NCBI GenBank assembly: GCA_963663375.1
Contig: OY760195.1
Coordinates: 372,001-436,000, forward strand
Source of the DNA: JAYREN01 sp963663375
GTDB lineage: Bacteria; Acidobacteriota; Holophagae; Holophagales; Holophagaceae
Length of the DNA stretch: 64,000 nucleotides
Direction: 5' to 3'
Both the position numbers and the translations under genes were made by a program. This document shows, in pieces, positions 51,003-59,553 of this stretch. The notes under the pieces are model-generated. The model ran no database searches, was not told the origin of the DNA, and saw nothing but the letters and a program-made list of their open reading frames with translations. The stretch's first letter is position 1. Every line of letters begins with the position of its first letter.

Positions 51003-52571
51003 TCATCGGCGCCGCCGCCGCGAAGCTGGAGGAATCTTCATCTCTTCCCGGTATTTGTTGACGGTGCGGCGAGCCACCTTGATGCCGTCCCGCTCGAGCA
51101 GTCGGGCGAGGGTCTCATCGCTCAGGGGTTTGGTGGGATCCTCGGCCTGCACGAGGGCCTTGAGCTTGTGCTTCACCACAGTGGCGGAAACATCGTCACC
51201 ACTGGAAGAACCTAGTGAGGCGCTGAAGAAATAGTTGAGATCGAAGAGTCCCTGAGGCGTGTGGATGGTCTTGGCCTTCACGACACGAGAGATGGTGGAT
51301 TCGTGGAAGCCCGTCGCTTCGGCCACGTCCCGGAGCACCATGGGGCGCAGCTTGACGACACCCTGATCCAGGAATTCCTGCTGCAACTCCACAATGGACT
51401 TGGCGACCCTCAGCACGGTTCGATTGCGATCTTCCACGCCGCGGATGAAATCCCGGGCACTGCGATACTTGTCTTTGATGAATTCCTTGTCAACCTTGGC
51501 TTCGGATGAGGCCAGGAAGGTCTTGTAGTCACGATTGACCTTCAGGCGAGGCATGCCCTCGTCGTTCAGATAGATGCGCCAATTGCCATCCTCGCCCTTG
51601 AGGACCACCACATCGGGCTTGATGACTCGCTCGGATTCAGGGTCGAAGGCCCTTCCCGGCGCCGGGTGAAGGTGGCGAAGAATGGCCAGTGCCTCGTTCA
51701 GCTCATCTTCGGTGCAGCCCAGCGCCTTCCTCAGCTTCTGGTTGTCCCGCTGGGTCAGGAGGTCCGAGTGGGTCTCGATGATCCGCACTGCGAGGTCATC
51801 GGGCTCAGCCCCTGCATGTCGAAGCTGCAGGAGCAGGCTTTCCTTCACGGTGAAGCAACCGACTCCCGAGGGGTCGAATTCCTGCAGGATCTCGATGAGT
51901 TCACCGAGGGCCGTCACACCGATCCCGATTTCCTCGGCCAACTCTTCAATGGAGGTTTCGACGCCCTGGTCTGGGTCCAGCCTCAGAAAGCCCTTGGCAT
52001 CCACATGATCGATGAGGCGCTCCAGCATGGGCGCCTTGGGATCTTCCACCTCGAGGGTCTGGTAGAGCTGGCCAAGCAAGTGTTCCTGCAGGGTTTCCGT
52101 GCTCGCGAGCCGGTCCTCCCAGCTGGAGCGTTCATCATCGGGAAGGCTGCTGGTCCTTGGGATATCCGCATCCCATGAATTCTCGGCCCCCATATCGGTC
52201 TCCTGGACCTGGGCCACGCCTTCCTCGGTAAACCCTTCAAGGTTGGCTTCTGGGTTCATCTCGGCAGCTGCATCGAGCAGGGGGCCGAGGTCGACGGTGT
52301 CGACGCCCTCGGGCACTTCCCCTCCTTCGGTGGGGGCGAGCTCCTCGAGCACCTGGGAATCATGGCCTTCCTCGATGGCCTCCAGGCTCGGCGTTTCGTC
52401 GCCTTCCACCAGCTCCAGCAAAGGATTCTCCTCCAGCTCCCGCTCGATGGTCTGGCTGAGTTCCAGCAGGTTCATCTGCCAGAGCCTCAGCTTGAGCTGC
52501 ATGGCCGGTGTCAGGGCCAGGGTCTGGCTCTGGAAGAGGCGCTGGGAAAGATTCGGGCTGAGGTTCGCCAT
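51003..52571 (-). CDS. rpoN: RNA polymerase sigma-54 factor
   Basis: This 522-aa sigma factor has the Gln/Leu-rich region I (QRLFQSQTLALTPAMQLKL, then WQMNLLELSQTIEREL). A long acidic region II follows (about 50-170, many Glu/Asp). The core-binding domain and the helix-turn-helix (MVLRDVAEATGFHESTISRVVKAK) come next, and near the C-terminus the RpoN box ARRTVNKYREEMKIP (one change from the classical ARRTVAKYRE). It is 6 bp downstream of lptB and 88 bp upstream of hpf. The length is normal, with an acidic region longer than in enterics. Confidence 0.97.
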   Translation of the reverse strand: MANLSPNLSQRLFQSQTLALTPAMQLKLRLWQMNLLELSQTIERELEENPLLELVEGDETPSLEAIEEGHDSQVLEELAPTEGGEVPEGVDTVDLGPLLDAAAEMNPEANLEGFTEEGVAQVQETDMGAENSWDADIPRTSSLPDDERSSWEDRLASTETLQEHLLGQLYQTLEVEDPKAPMLERLIDHVDAKGFLRLDPDQGVETSIEELAEEIGIGVTALGELIEILQEFDPSGVGCFTVKESLLLQLRHAGAEPDDLAVRIIETHSDLLTQRDNQKLRKALGCTEDELNEALAILRHLHPAPGRAFDPESERVIKPDVVVLKGEDGNWRIYLNDEGMPRLKVNRDYKTFLASSEAKVDKEFIKDKYRSARDFIRGVEDRNRTVLRVAKSIVELQQEFLDQGVVKLRPMVLRDVAEATGFHESTISRVVKAKTIHTPQGLFDLNYFFSASLGSSSGDDVSATVVKHKLKALVQAEDPTKPLSDETLARLLERDGIKVARRTVNKYREEMKIPPASRRRRR

Positions 52572-52577
52572 GGTCGC

Positions 52578-53318
52578 CTAGTCCAACCGGAACCGTTCGC
52601 CCAGGTACACCCGACGGATGTCGGGGTCCTCGGCGATTTCCTGCGGCAGGCCGTGTTTCATGATCATCCCGTCCGCCAAGATATAGGCCCGGTCGGCAAT
52701 CTGCAAGGTCTCGCGGACATTGTGGTCTGTGATGAGCACTCCGATCCCGCGTTTCTTGAGGTCATCGATGAGCCCCTGGATTTCCAGCACGGACTTCGGA
52801 TCCACACCGGCGAAAGGTTCGTCCAGTAGCATGATCTTGGGGCTGGTGACCAACGCCCGGGCCATCTCGCAGCGCCGCCGCTCTCCACCGGAGAGACTCA
52901 TCCCCAGTGTGTCGCGAACCTTGTGGAGATGGAATTCCTCCAGCAGCCGTTCACAGCGTTCATGCTGCTCGGATTTCGGGATGGGCTGGAACTCGCCCAG
53001 AGCCATGAGGTTTTCCCAGACCGTCAACCCCCTGAAAATGCTGGATTCCTGGGGCAGATAGCCGATGCCCTTGCGGGCCCGGCGGTGCATGGGCATGGCC
53101 GTGATGTCCCGGCCCCACCAGTGAATCTCCCCGGCATCCGGGGCTTCCACGCCGACCACCATGTAGAAGGTGGTCGTCTTGCCCGCGCCGTTGGGCCCCA
53201 GCAGCCCCACCACTTCCCCTGGCGCGACCTCCAGGGAGACGCCTCGCACCACGGTACGGTCACCATAGGACTTGCAGAGGTTGCGGGCCTCGAGGCGGAC
53301 TTCCTGGGTTTCCGTCAT
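52578..53318 (-). CDS. lptB: LPS export ABC transporter ATPase
   Basis: This 246-aa ATPase powers LPS extraction with LptFG. Motifs are Walker A GLLGPNGAGKTT, Q-loop IGYLPQESSIFRGLTVWEN, signature LSGGERRRCEMARAL, Walker B KIMLLDEPFAGVDP and H-loop LITDHNVRETL, matching LptB closely. The ATG at 53318 overlaps the stop of the lptC/lptA-like gene (ATGA); a longer in-frame reading upstream is Arg/Gly-rich shadow from that gene. rpoN follows after 6 bp. Confidence 0.97.
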   Translation of the reverse strand: MTETQEVRLEARNLCKSYGDRTVVRGVSLEVAPGEVVGLLGPNGAGKTTTFYMVVGVEAPDAGEIHWWGRDITAMPMHRRARKGIGYLPQESSIFRGLTVWENLMALGEFQPIPKSEQHERCERLLEEFHLHKVRDTLGMSLSGGERRRCEMARALVTSPKIMLLDEPFAGVDPKSVLEIQGLIDDLKKRGIGVLITDHNVRETLQIADRAYILADGMIMKHGLPQEIAEDPDIRRVYLGERFRLD

Positions 53319-55036
53319 GGGTTCACCTCGGCCAGCCCTCGCACGCGCCCTTGCCAGCGGACCTTGGGGGAAGCCGGATCGGGGTCCAGTTCTAAAGATT
53401 CTCCCCAGCCCTCGCCCATGCGCCCCCTTAGTGTGACGGCCCCCTTGGCGAGGACCTGTTTCACCACGTTCCCTGGGCCCAGCCTTACCGAGATGCGGTC
53501 CGCCTGCAAGCGCCAGCCCTGGCCTTGGCACTCCACCCTGCCCACCAACTGCACTTCGGCGCCCTGATATTCCGCCCGATCGGCCCGGACCCGGAAATCC
53601 CCATCGAGGGCCGTGAGGGCCCCCGAGATGCCTTCGGGGAAGGCGATCACGCCTCCCTTACGGATGATGCGGGGGCCCGCCAGGCGTTCGCGGATGCGGG
53701 TCCAGGTCGCGGGGCTGCCCGTAAAGGTCCAGGTGTCGTTTTCCCAGAAAAGCCGGTTGCCGCGAATGGCGCCCCCCAGGGTGAGGTTGGCCTTCACGGG
53801 ACCGGTAAATTCCCAACGCCGCGGGGAGCCCTGGCCCGCCCCAGCGCTGAAGGTTCCCTGCTCACTGCGGCCCAGGACCGGCGCCTGGATGCGCCAAGTC
53901 CGCTCGGTTCGGCGGGCCTGCATCCTTGGACTGGTGAGGCTCTTCGTCCCCCAGGTGATCACGGGTTGGCCTTCGGCCCAGGCCTCGCCCACGGGCAAAG
54001 CCTCTGGAAGATCCGGACCGGGGGCTTCCCGCATCAAGACTCTGGGGGCTCGCAGCGTCAGGCGTTCCCCATCCAAAGGCTGCTCCCAGCGCACATTCCC
54101 TTCCACCCGCAACCCCGCGGCCGTCCAGCGCGCACCTTCGGCCCGCAGGCTTTCTGTCCCCCCGTCAACACGCCGGGAGGCCCGGAAGGTGTTCAGCTCG
54201 ACCCGCTCGATGGGTTTGCCCCCTTCGGGCCGGGGGGCGCGACCGCTCTCCGAGTCTCCGCTCCACCCATCCGCCCGTTCGAAGTGGATGGGGGCCGACC
54301 AGCGAATGGATTGTTCTTCCAGGTCGGCGCTGCCCGCGGAGATGGTGCCGCCTTCGAGGGTGGCCTTGACCTGATCGAGGTGGCCCTGGCGAAACCCCAG
54401 GGTCAGCCAGAGCCGTTCGGCCTCCAGCCGCTTCACGGCACCCGGGTCGGTGGCGACCCAGATCACAGGCCCCCGTTCCACCACGAAACGGCCATCCAGT
54501 TCCCGACGCCATCCCTTGGGCAGGAACCAGCGCCCCCGACCCTGGCCCTCGAGCCCCTCCCATTCCAGGGGGGCCAGCCCCTGCCAGACGCCCTGCTCCC
54601 AGAGCAGCGCGGGGCCCTGTTCCCGGATCGTTCCCCGCCCCAGCAGAGGGGAGCCCTGCGAAGGGCTCGCCTCAACGGCCATAGGCCCCTGCAGGGTCCA
54701 CTTGCCCGCCGTCCGGTGGCCTGAGGGGGAAGTCATTTCCCACCGAGTGTCCGGCTCATCCAAGTGGGCCTTCACATTGGTGAGTTCCAGATCCTCCTGG
54801 TCCCCCACGATCCGGTCGTAATCCAGGCGGAAGACCCGGGCCTCGCCCAGCTGCTCGGTGATGGTGCCGAACCTGCCTTCGGTGCCGCGGAATAGATCGC
54901 CCTTGGCTCGGGGCGGCAGCGGGCGCGGGCCCAGGGAAATGTAGAGCCCACTCAGGGCCACCACACCGCCCAGGGTCACCCAGCCGAAGTAATTCCAGAC
55001 CCAGCTCCGGGAACTCAAGAGGCTCCGCATCCTCAT
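53315..55036 (-). CDS. Large LptC/LptA-like LPS transport protein
   Basis: This 573-aa protein has an N-terminal TM anchor (about 17-36, WVTLGGVVALSGLYISLG), then a LptC-like segment (FGTITEQLGEARVFRLDYDRIVGDQEDLELTNVKAHLDEPD in pieces). A long series of beta-rich OstA-type repeats follows, with a final block (ALDGDFRVRADRAEYQGAEVQLVGRVECQGQGW) that reads like LptA. LptC (about 190 aa) and LptA (about 180 aa) are usually separate, and neither is found separately here. It is coupled to recJ upstream (ATGA overlap, GAGGAGG before ATG 55036) and to lptB downstream. Whether it is a true fusion or an enlarged LptC is inference. Confidence 0.75.
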   Translation of the reverse strand: MRMRSLLSSRSWVWNYFGWVTLGGVVALSGLYISLGPRPLPPRAKGDLFRGTEGRFGTITEQLGEARVFRLDYDRIVGDQEDLELTNVKAHLDEPDTRWEMTSPSGHRTAGKWTLQGPMAVEASPSQGSPLLGRGTIREQGPALLWEQGVWQGLAPLEWEGLEGQGRGRWFLPKGWRRELDGRFVVERGPVIWVATDPGAVKRLEAERLWLTLGFRQGHLDQVKATLEGGTISAGSADLEEQSIRWSAPIHFERADGWSGDSESGRAPRPEGGKPIERVELNTFRASRRVDGGTESLRAEGARWTAAGLRVEGNVRWEQPLDGERLTLRAPRVLMREAPGPDLPEALPVGEAWAEGQPVITWGTKSLTSPRMQARRTERTWRIQAPVLGRSEQGTFSAGAGQGSPRRWEFTGPVKANLTLGGAIRGNRLFWENDTWTFTGSPATWTRIRERLAGPRIIRKGGVIAFPEGISGALTALDGDFRVRADRAEYQGAEVQLVGRVECQGQGWRLQADRISVRLGPGNVVKQVLAKGAVTLRGRMGEGWGESLELDPDPASPKVRWQGRVRGLAEVNP

Positions 55037-56709
55037 GGGGCCTCCTCGCCATTCACCAGGCAATCCACCCGCCAGGAACGGCCCCAGCGCAGGTGGTCCT
55101 GGGGTGACACCGCAAGGGCTAGATCCCGACCGATGACGAGCCGTGCCGCCTGGTCCTCGGCGAAGAACCAGGTGAAACCGCTCTCGATGCCTTCCAGGCG
55201 GAATTTTCGATGCCCCTGACCAAAGGTGCTGCTGGGCTCTCGCAAACGCCCCTTCACCACCGCCATGGGCTCGGGAAACCCTTGGCCGAAGGGCTCGAGG
55301 GTAAGCAGATCCTCCGCACTAGGAATATCCCCAACGCCGGCCCCATCGACAGCCAGCCCAGGCTCGACCCGCGCCTGAGCCTGAGCCTGGGCGCCCCGGA
55401 TCAATGCCTGGCGCACGAAGGGCAGGCGCGAGGCTTCGAAACTGATACCGGCCGCGGCGCGATGGCCGCCCCCCGAGCGGATGAAGGGCTGGATCGTGGC
55501 GACCAGTTCCGTGAGGTCGAAGCCTTCGGGTGCCCGCAGTGAACAGTGTGCAATGCCATCCTGCAGGGTTCCCACCCCCGTGGGGCGGCCGCTTTCCCTC
55601 ATCCGGCGGGCGGCCACGATGCCCAGTACACCCTTGTGGGCCCCCTCTTCCAGCACGAGGTCGAAGGCCTCGCCGTCCGTGGGAGGCAGGCAGGCCAAGA
55701 GCTCCTCCTGCACGGTCTTGCGGGACAGATTGAGGACTTCCACCTGTTCCCCGAGGCGCTGGGCCTCCGCGGTATCCCGGGTCAGCAACAGCCGAACGGC
55801 GTCCTCGGCGCCCCCCATCCGGCCCACGGCGTTCAAGCGGGGGGCCACGCCGAAGGCGATTTCCGAGGCCTTGGGCACGCCCTCGATTCGGGCCGCCTTG
55901 AAGAGTTCCACGATTCCCGGGCCGTTCGCCCCCCCGAGGGCGCGCAAGCCCCGCTTCACCAGCAGGGCGTTCTCGCCGGTCAGGGGCACCATGTCGGCGA
56001 CACTGCCGAGGGCCACCAATTTAAGAAGGCCGTCGAGAAAGGGGATGTCCGCAGGCTTCGGGAAGGGCACCGCGTCCAACAGCGCCTGGCCCAGCTTGAA
56101 GGCCACTCCGACTCCGGCCAGGGTGCGATTGGGATGTTCCCCCAGGGCGGGATGGAGAACTGCCACCGCCGCAGGGAGGGCGGACCCTACCGCATGGTGG
56201 TCCGTAATGATCCAGTCGATGTCCAACGCGGCACTGGCGGCGACTTCTTCCACCGACCGCACGCCGCAGTCCACGGAAATGAAGAGCCCCGGGCCTCCGG
56301 CTTCACGCAGCTCACGAATGCAGTCCAGATGCAGGCCGTAGCCATCATTGAAGCGGTTCGGGATGAAGAATTCCGGTCGTCCGCCCAGTTTTTCCAGCAC
56401 TCGCACCAGGAGGGCCGTGGCCGTCACACCGTCAGCATCGTAGTCACCGTACACCAGGATCCGCTCGCCTTTGCTCAGGGCCTGCCTGATGCGCGCCACG
56501 GCTTGGGCCATGCCCGCCAGCAGGAAGGGATCGTGGGCCTTGGACCAGTCGGGATTCATCCGCCAACCCAGCGCCTCGACGGTATCCTCGCGGCGCATCC
56601 AGGCCAGTCGCGCGGCGGCCTGCGACAGGCCATAGGCTTCCTGGAGCGAAGTCCAGGGGGCCTGTCCCGGCGGAATGGCGCGCCGAAGATGCCAAGAGCG
56701 AGAACGCAT
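55033..56709 (-). CDS. recJ: Single-stranded-DNA-specific exonuclease RecJ
   Basis: This 5'-3' ssDNA exonuclease of recombination and mismatch repair is 558 aa. The DHH domain has ILVYGDYDADGVTATALLVR, FISVDCGVRS and WIITDHHAVGSALP, carrying the Mn-binding Asp/His residues. The DHHA1 domain has the RSGGGHRAAAGISFE motif (GGGH). An OB-like C-terminal part ends with RSWRVDCLVNGEEA. It is full length for RecJ. The stop overlaps the start of the lptC/A-like gene (ATGA). Confidence 0.96.
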   Translation of the reverse strand: MRSRSWHLRRAIPPGQAPWTSLQEAYGLSQAAARLAWMRREDTVEALGWRMNPDWSKAHDPFLLAGMAQAVARIRQALSKGERILVYGDYDADGVTATALLVRVLEKLGGRPEFFIPNRFNDGYGLHLDCIRELREAGGPGLFISVDCGVRSVEEVAASAALDIDWIITDHHAVGSALPAAVAVLHPALGEHPNRTLAGVGVAFKLGQALLDAVPFPKPADIPFLDGLLKLVALGSVADMVPLTGENALLVKRGLRALGGANGPGIVELFKAARIEGVPKASEIAFGVAPRLNAVGRMGGAEDAVRLLLTRDTAEAQRLGEQVEVLNLSRKTVQEELLACLPPTDGEAFDLVLEEGAHKGVLGIVAARRMRESGRPTGVGTLQDGIAHCSLRAPEGFDLTELVATIQPFIRSGGGHRAAAGISFEASRLPFVRQALIRGAQAQAQARVEPGLAVDGAGVGDIPSAEDLLTLEPFGQGFPEPMAVVKGRLREPSSTFGQGHRKFRLEGIESGFTWFFAEDQAARLVIGRDLALAVSPQDHLRWGRSWRVDCLVNGEEAP

Positions 56710-56963
56710 GCGTCTAGGCCGCCCTTCGGATCAACCGGCGCGATGCCGCTTCCGGTGTGGCCGGAAGGCGAAGGCAATGTTTCCCTGGGACTCGTCCAAC
56801 CATAGCCAGAGTGTATTTCCTCCATCCCCCGCTGAACAGACCCAGGGGCATTATCTGGGAGGGTCTGGCCCGGCAGGGCCTGGGTTAGAATGGCCGTCGA
56901 TGGAGTGCCGTGTCCGGGCCCTTCATCGGTACGCTCCAGTCACCCGCATCCCGAGGTCTCGCC
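56710..56963. other. recJ-trxB divergent intergenic region
   Basis: About 250 bp between divergent starts. A possible extended -10 (GGTTAGAATGG, around 56883-56893) precedes trxB. No small gene with a ribosome-binding site or known regulatory RNA is evident. Confidence 0.4.
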
Positions 56964-57938
56964 ATGAATGCATCCCACCACAAGGTCGCCATCATCGGTA
57001 CCGGCCCCGCGGGCTATACCGCCGCCATCTATGCCTCCCGGGCGAACCTGGCCCCCGTGGTATTTGAAGGCGTCCAGCCCGGCGGCCAGTTGACGATGAC
57101 CACCGAAGTCGAGAATTTTCCCGGCTTCAAGGAGGGCGTGATGGGGCCCGAGCTCATGGACGAAATGCGCCAGCAGGTGGTGCGTTTCGGCACGGTTCTG
57201 AAGAGCGAAACCGTAACGCGGGTGGAGCTGTCCCAGCGGCCCTTCCGGGTGGTCACCGACCAGGCCGAATACACCTGCGACGCACTCATCATCGCCACCG
57301 GGGCCTCGGCCAAATGGATGGGGCTCGGCAAGGACGAGCAGCTTTCCCGCAGCGGCGGCGGGGTTTCCGCCTGCGCCACCTGCGATGGATTCTTCTTCCG
57401 CGGCAAGGAGATCGCCGTGGTGGGCGGCGGAGATACGGCCCTCGAGGAGGCCGTCTACCTGACGAAATTCGCCTCCAAGGTGAACCTCATCCATCGCCGC
57501 GACAAGCTGCGCGCCTCCAAGCCCATGCAGGAACGGGCCATGAAGAACGAGAAGATCACCTTCTGCTGGAACAAGGTGGTGGAAGAGATTCTCACCACGA
57601 CGCTGGATACGCCCATGGGCGACAAGGTGGAGAAGATCCGCGCCCTGAAGCTGAAAGACACGGTGGATGGGAACCTTTCGGAACTGCCCGTGGATGGACT
57701 CTTCGTCGCCATCGGCCACAAGCCCAACACGGAGCTGTTTCAGGGGCAGCTTGCCACAGACGAGAACGGCTATCTCTCAGTCGAAAAGGGGTCTAGCCGC
57801 ACCTCCATTCCCGGCGTGTTCGCCTGCGGCGACGTGCAGGACCATGTGTACCGCCAGGCCATCACCGCCGCGGGCAGCGGCTGCATGGCTGGCATCGACG
57901 CCGAGCGCTGGCTGGGTGAGCAGGGGCTCGCCGAGTAG
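56964..57938 (+). CDS. trxB: Thioredoxin reductase
   Basis: This NADPH-dependent flavoenzyme reduces thioredoxin. The 324-aa protein has FAD motif IIGTGPAGYTAAIYASRA and GGQLTMTTEVENFPGF. The redox-active CxxC is in SACATCDGFFFRG, the NAD(P) motif is AVVGGGDTALEEAVYLTKFA, and the C-terminal FACGDVQDHVYRQAITAAGSG loop is intact. I chose ATG 56964 (MNASHHKVAIIG); a form 18 codons longer has no Shine-Dalgarno. It is divergent from recJ. Confidence 0.97.
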   Translation: MNASHHKVAIIGTGPAGYTAAIYASRANLAPVVFEGVQPGGQLTMTTEVENFPGFKEGVMGPELMDEMRQQVVRFGTVLKSETVTRVELSQRPFRVVTDQAEYTCDALIIATGASAKWMGLGKDEQLSRSGGGVSACATCDGFFFRGKEIAVVGGGDTALEEAVYLTKFASKVNLIHRRDKLRASKPMQERAMKNEKITFCWNKVVEEILTTTLDTPMGDKVEKIRALKLKDTVDGNLSELPVDGLFVAIGHKPNTELFQGQLATDENGYLSVEKGSSRTSIPGVFACGDVQDHVYRQAITAAGSGCMAGIDAERWLGEQGLAE

Positions 57939-58073
57939 CCCCTTGGGTTGGGGGGTGACTTAGGGACATTTTTGGGAAAAAAACGGGATAAATGGAGCCT
58001 CAAGGATTCATCCAGTTCTTGACGCCGCTTCCGGTTATCCTGCTTCTCACTAGGTGCTCCCACCCACTCTCAC

Positions 58074-59447
58074 ATGAACATCCTGGCCATCACGAAGCAC
58101 GCCGATCTGGTCGAGCGTCTGCGCACTGCCTTCGAGGGGGCCGGCAATCGAGTTCTGCACGTTCAGGACCACCTGGACGCCCTGGCCTCGGAGGCCTGGA
58201 GCCAAGCCCAGCTCATCCTCGTGGATGCCGACGGGGATCCCATGGATGGCTTCCGGTTCTGCACCCTGCTTCGGGGCGAATCCCGGATCCTCTTCCAGAA
58301 TCTCCCCATCTTCCTCATCTTCGAGCAGGCCCCGCTCGAGGACGAGATGCCTAGGGTTCATGCGACCGATGTGGACGGCCACATCCTGGCCACGGACAGT
58401 ATCCAGCGCCTTCTTAACACTCTGGGACCCGCCGTCGAGGCGGACAGCATTCCCGGGGGGGGCGCCAAGGTTCCCCTCCTAGTGTCGGGGTTGCGCACCG
58501 AACTCGTGCAGAGGATTCGGGGGCTCGTTGATCACTTCGGCTTCGAGCTCACAGCCTCGCCCTTGAAGGATCTGTCCTGGATCCAGAGCCAGATCAAGGC
58601 GCCTCTGCTGCTCCTGGGCATGGATGCCACAGGCGCTCGGACTCTGACGGCACTCCAGGCCATGCGCGGGCACGGGGAGGCACCGCCCTACGTCATCCTC
58701 CTCGGCCAGATCCCCCGCCAGGCCCTTCAACGGCAGTTGCTGCTGGCGGGCGCCATGGACTGGGTGACCCTGCCCCTTTCGGCTCCGCGCCTGCTCCACG
58801 CTTGCCGGCGCGGAATCGAATGGATCCACGCCAAGCGGATCCAGCAGGAATTCCAGTTCCAGATCAACGATCTGAGGGAGCGCCGAATCCTCCTGGAGAT
58901 GGAGACCGCCGCCCTCCGCAACGAGGTGCTGACGGATCCCCTCACGGGTCTGCTCAATCGCCGGGCCTTCGACCAGAACCTGGAAAACGCCTTCAATCAG
59001 TGGGAACGCCACCGGCGGACTTTCGTGCTGGTCCTGGGCGATCTGGACTACTTCAAGCTGATCAACGACCGTTTCGGTCATCTGGTGGGCGACGAGGTGC
59101 TCCGTGCCCTGGCCCAGCGCATGCGCCACGGCCTGCGCCGCTCCGATCTGGCCTTCCGCATCGGGGGCGAGGAATTCGCGATCTTGCTGACGGAGACCAC
59201 GCTCCAGGCCGGCGCCGAGGTGGCCGAGAAGCTCCGCCGCAGGATCGACGAGAATCCCATCGCCCTGGAATCCGGCCAGACGGTCTTCCCCACCATGAGC
59301 TTTGGAGTGGGCGCCCCGGATGGTTATGGGGTCGGCTCACTCTTCGCCGCCGTGGACCAGGCGCTCTACGTCGCCAAGCACAAAGGGCGGAACCGGATCG
59401 AGGTGCTCGAACCGGACTCACCCGGGAACGTGACCGCCGCGGGTTGA
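58074..59447 (+). CDS. Diguanylate cyclase with two receiver-like domains
   Basis: This 457-aa protein appears to have two receiver-like alpha/beta folds: about 1-110 (LILVDADGDPMDGF with a plausible phosphoacceptor Asp51) and a degenerate second fold, about 130-250. A coiled coil (255-285) follows, then a GGDEF domain (286-445). The active site is GGEEF (364-368), and the allosteric I-site RRSD (R355, D358) sits five residues before it. LTDPLTGLLNRRAF begins the domain. It should make c-di-GMP from GTP in the cytoplasm, under phosphorelay control, with product inhibition. YajQ at 37 kb is a candidate effector. Confidence 0.93.
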   Translation: MNILAITKHADLVERLRTAFEGAGNRVLHVQDHLDALASEAWSQAQLILVDADGDPMDGFRFCTLLRGESRILFQNLPIFLIFEQAPLEDEMPRVHATDVDGHILATDSIQRLLNTLGPAVEADSIPGGGAKVPLLVSGLRTELVQRIRGLVDHFGFELTASPLKDLSWIQSQIKAPLLLLGMDATGARTLTALQAMRGHGEAPPYVILLGQIPRQALQRQLLLAGAMDWVTLPLSAPRLLHACRRGIEWIHAKRIQQEFQFQINDLRERRILLEMETAALRNEVLTDPLTGLLNRRAFDQNLENAFNQWERHRRTFVLVLGDLDYFKLINDRFGHLVGDEVLRALAQRMRHGLRRSDLAFRIGGEEFAILLTETTLQAGAEVAEKLRRRIDENPIALESGQTVFPTMSFGVGAPDGYGVGSLFAAVDQALYVAKHKGRNRIEVLEPDSPGNVTAAG

Positions 59448-59468
59448 CCGGAACTGATCTCAACGCAG

Positions 59469-59501
59469 ACGTGATGTCCTGGCTTTGCCTGGACATCACG
59501 T
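59469..59501. repeat. Hairpin in the GGDEF-lptD intergenic region
   Basis: ACGTGATGTCC (59469-59479) pairs with GGACATCACGT (59491-59501), with a T-T mismatch, a 3-bp GGC/GCC inner stem and a TTT loop. It lacks a T-run, so it is not a standard terminator. It shares GGACATC with the neighbouring repeat. Confidence 0.5.
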
Positions 59502-59508
59502 GGGTGTC

Positions 59509-59553
59509 AAAGGGGGGACATCGCGACCTCAGGGAGCAGGCGGTCCCCCCTTT
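59509..59553 (+). repeat. Two-copy hairpin repeat (copy 2), REP-like or terminator
   Basis: AAAGGGGGGAC (59509-59519) is the exact reverse complement of GTCCCCCCTTT (59543-59553). The loop begins ATCGCGAC and ends GCG. The GACATCGCGAC and GCGGTCCCC blocks are shared with 18904-18944. Lying at the 3' ends of the GGDEF gene and, convergently, lptD (stop at 59553-59555), it can terminate both. Confidence 0.65.
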
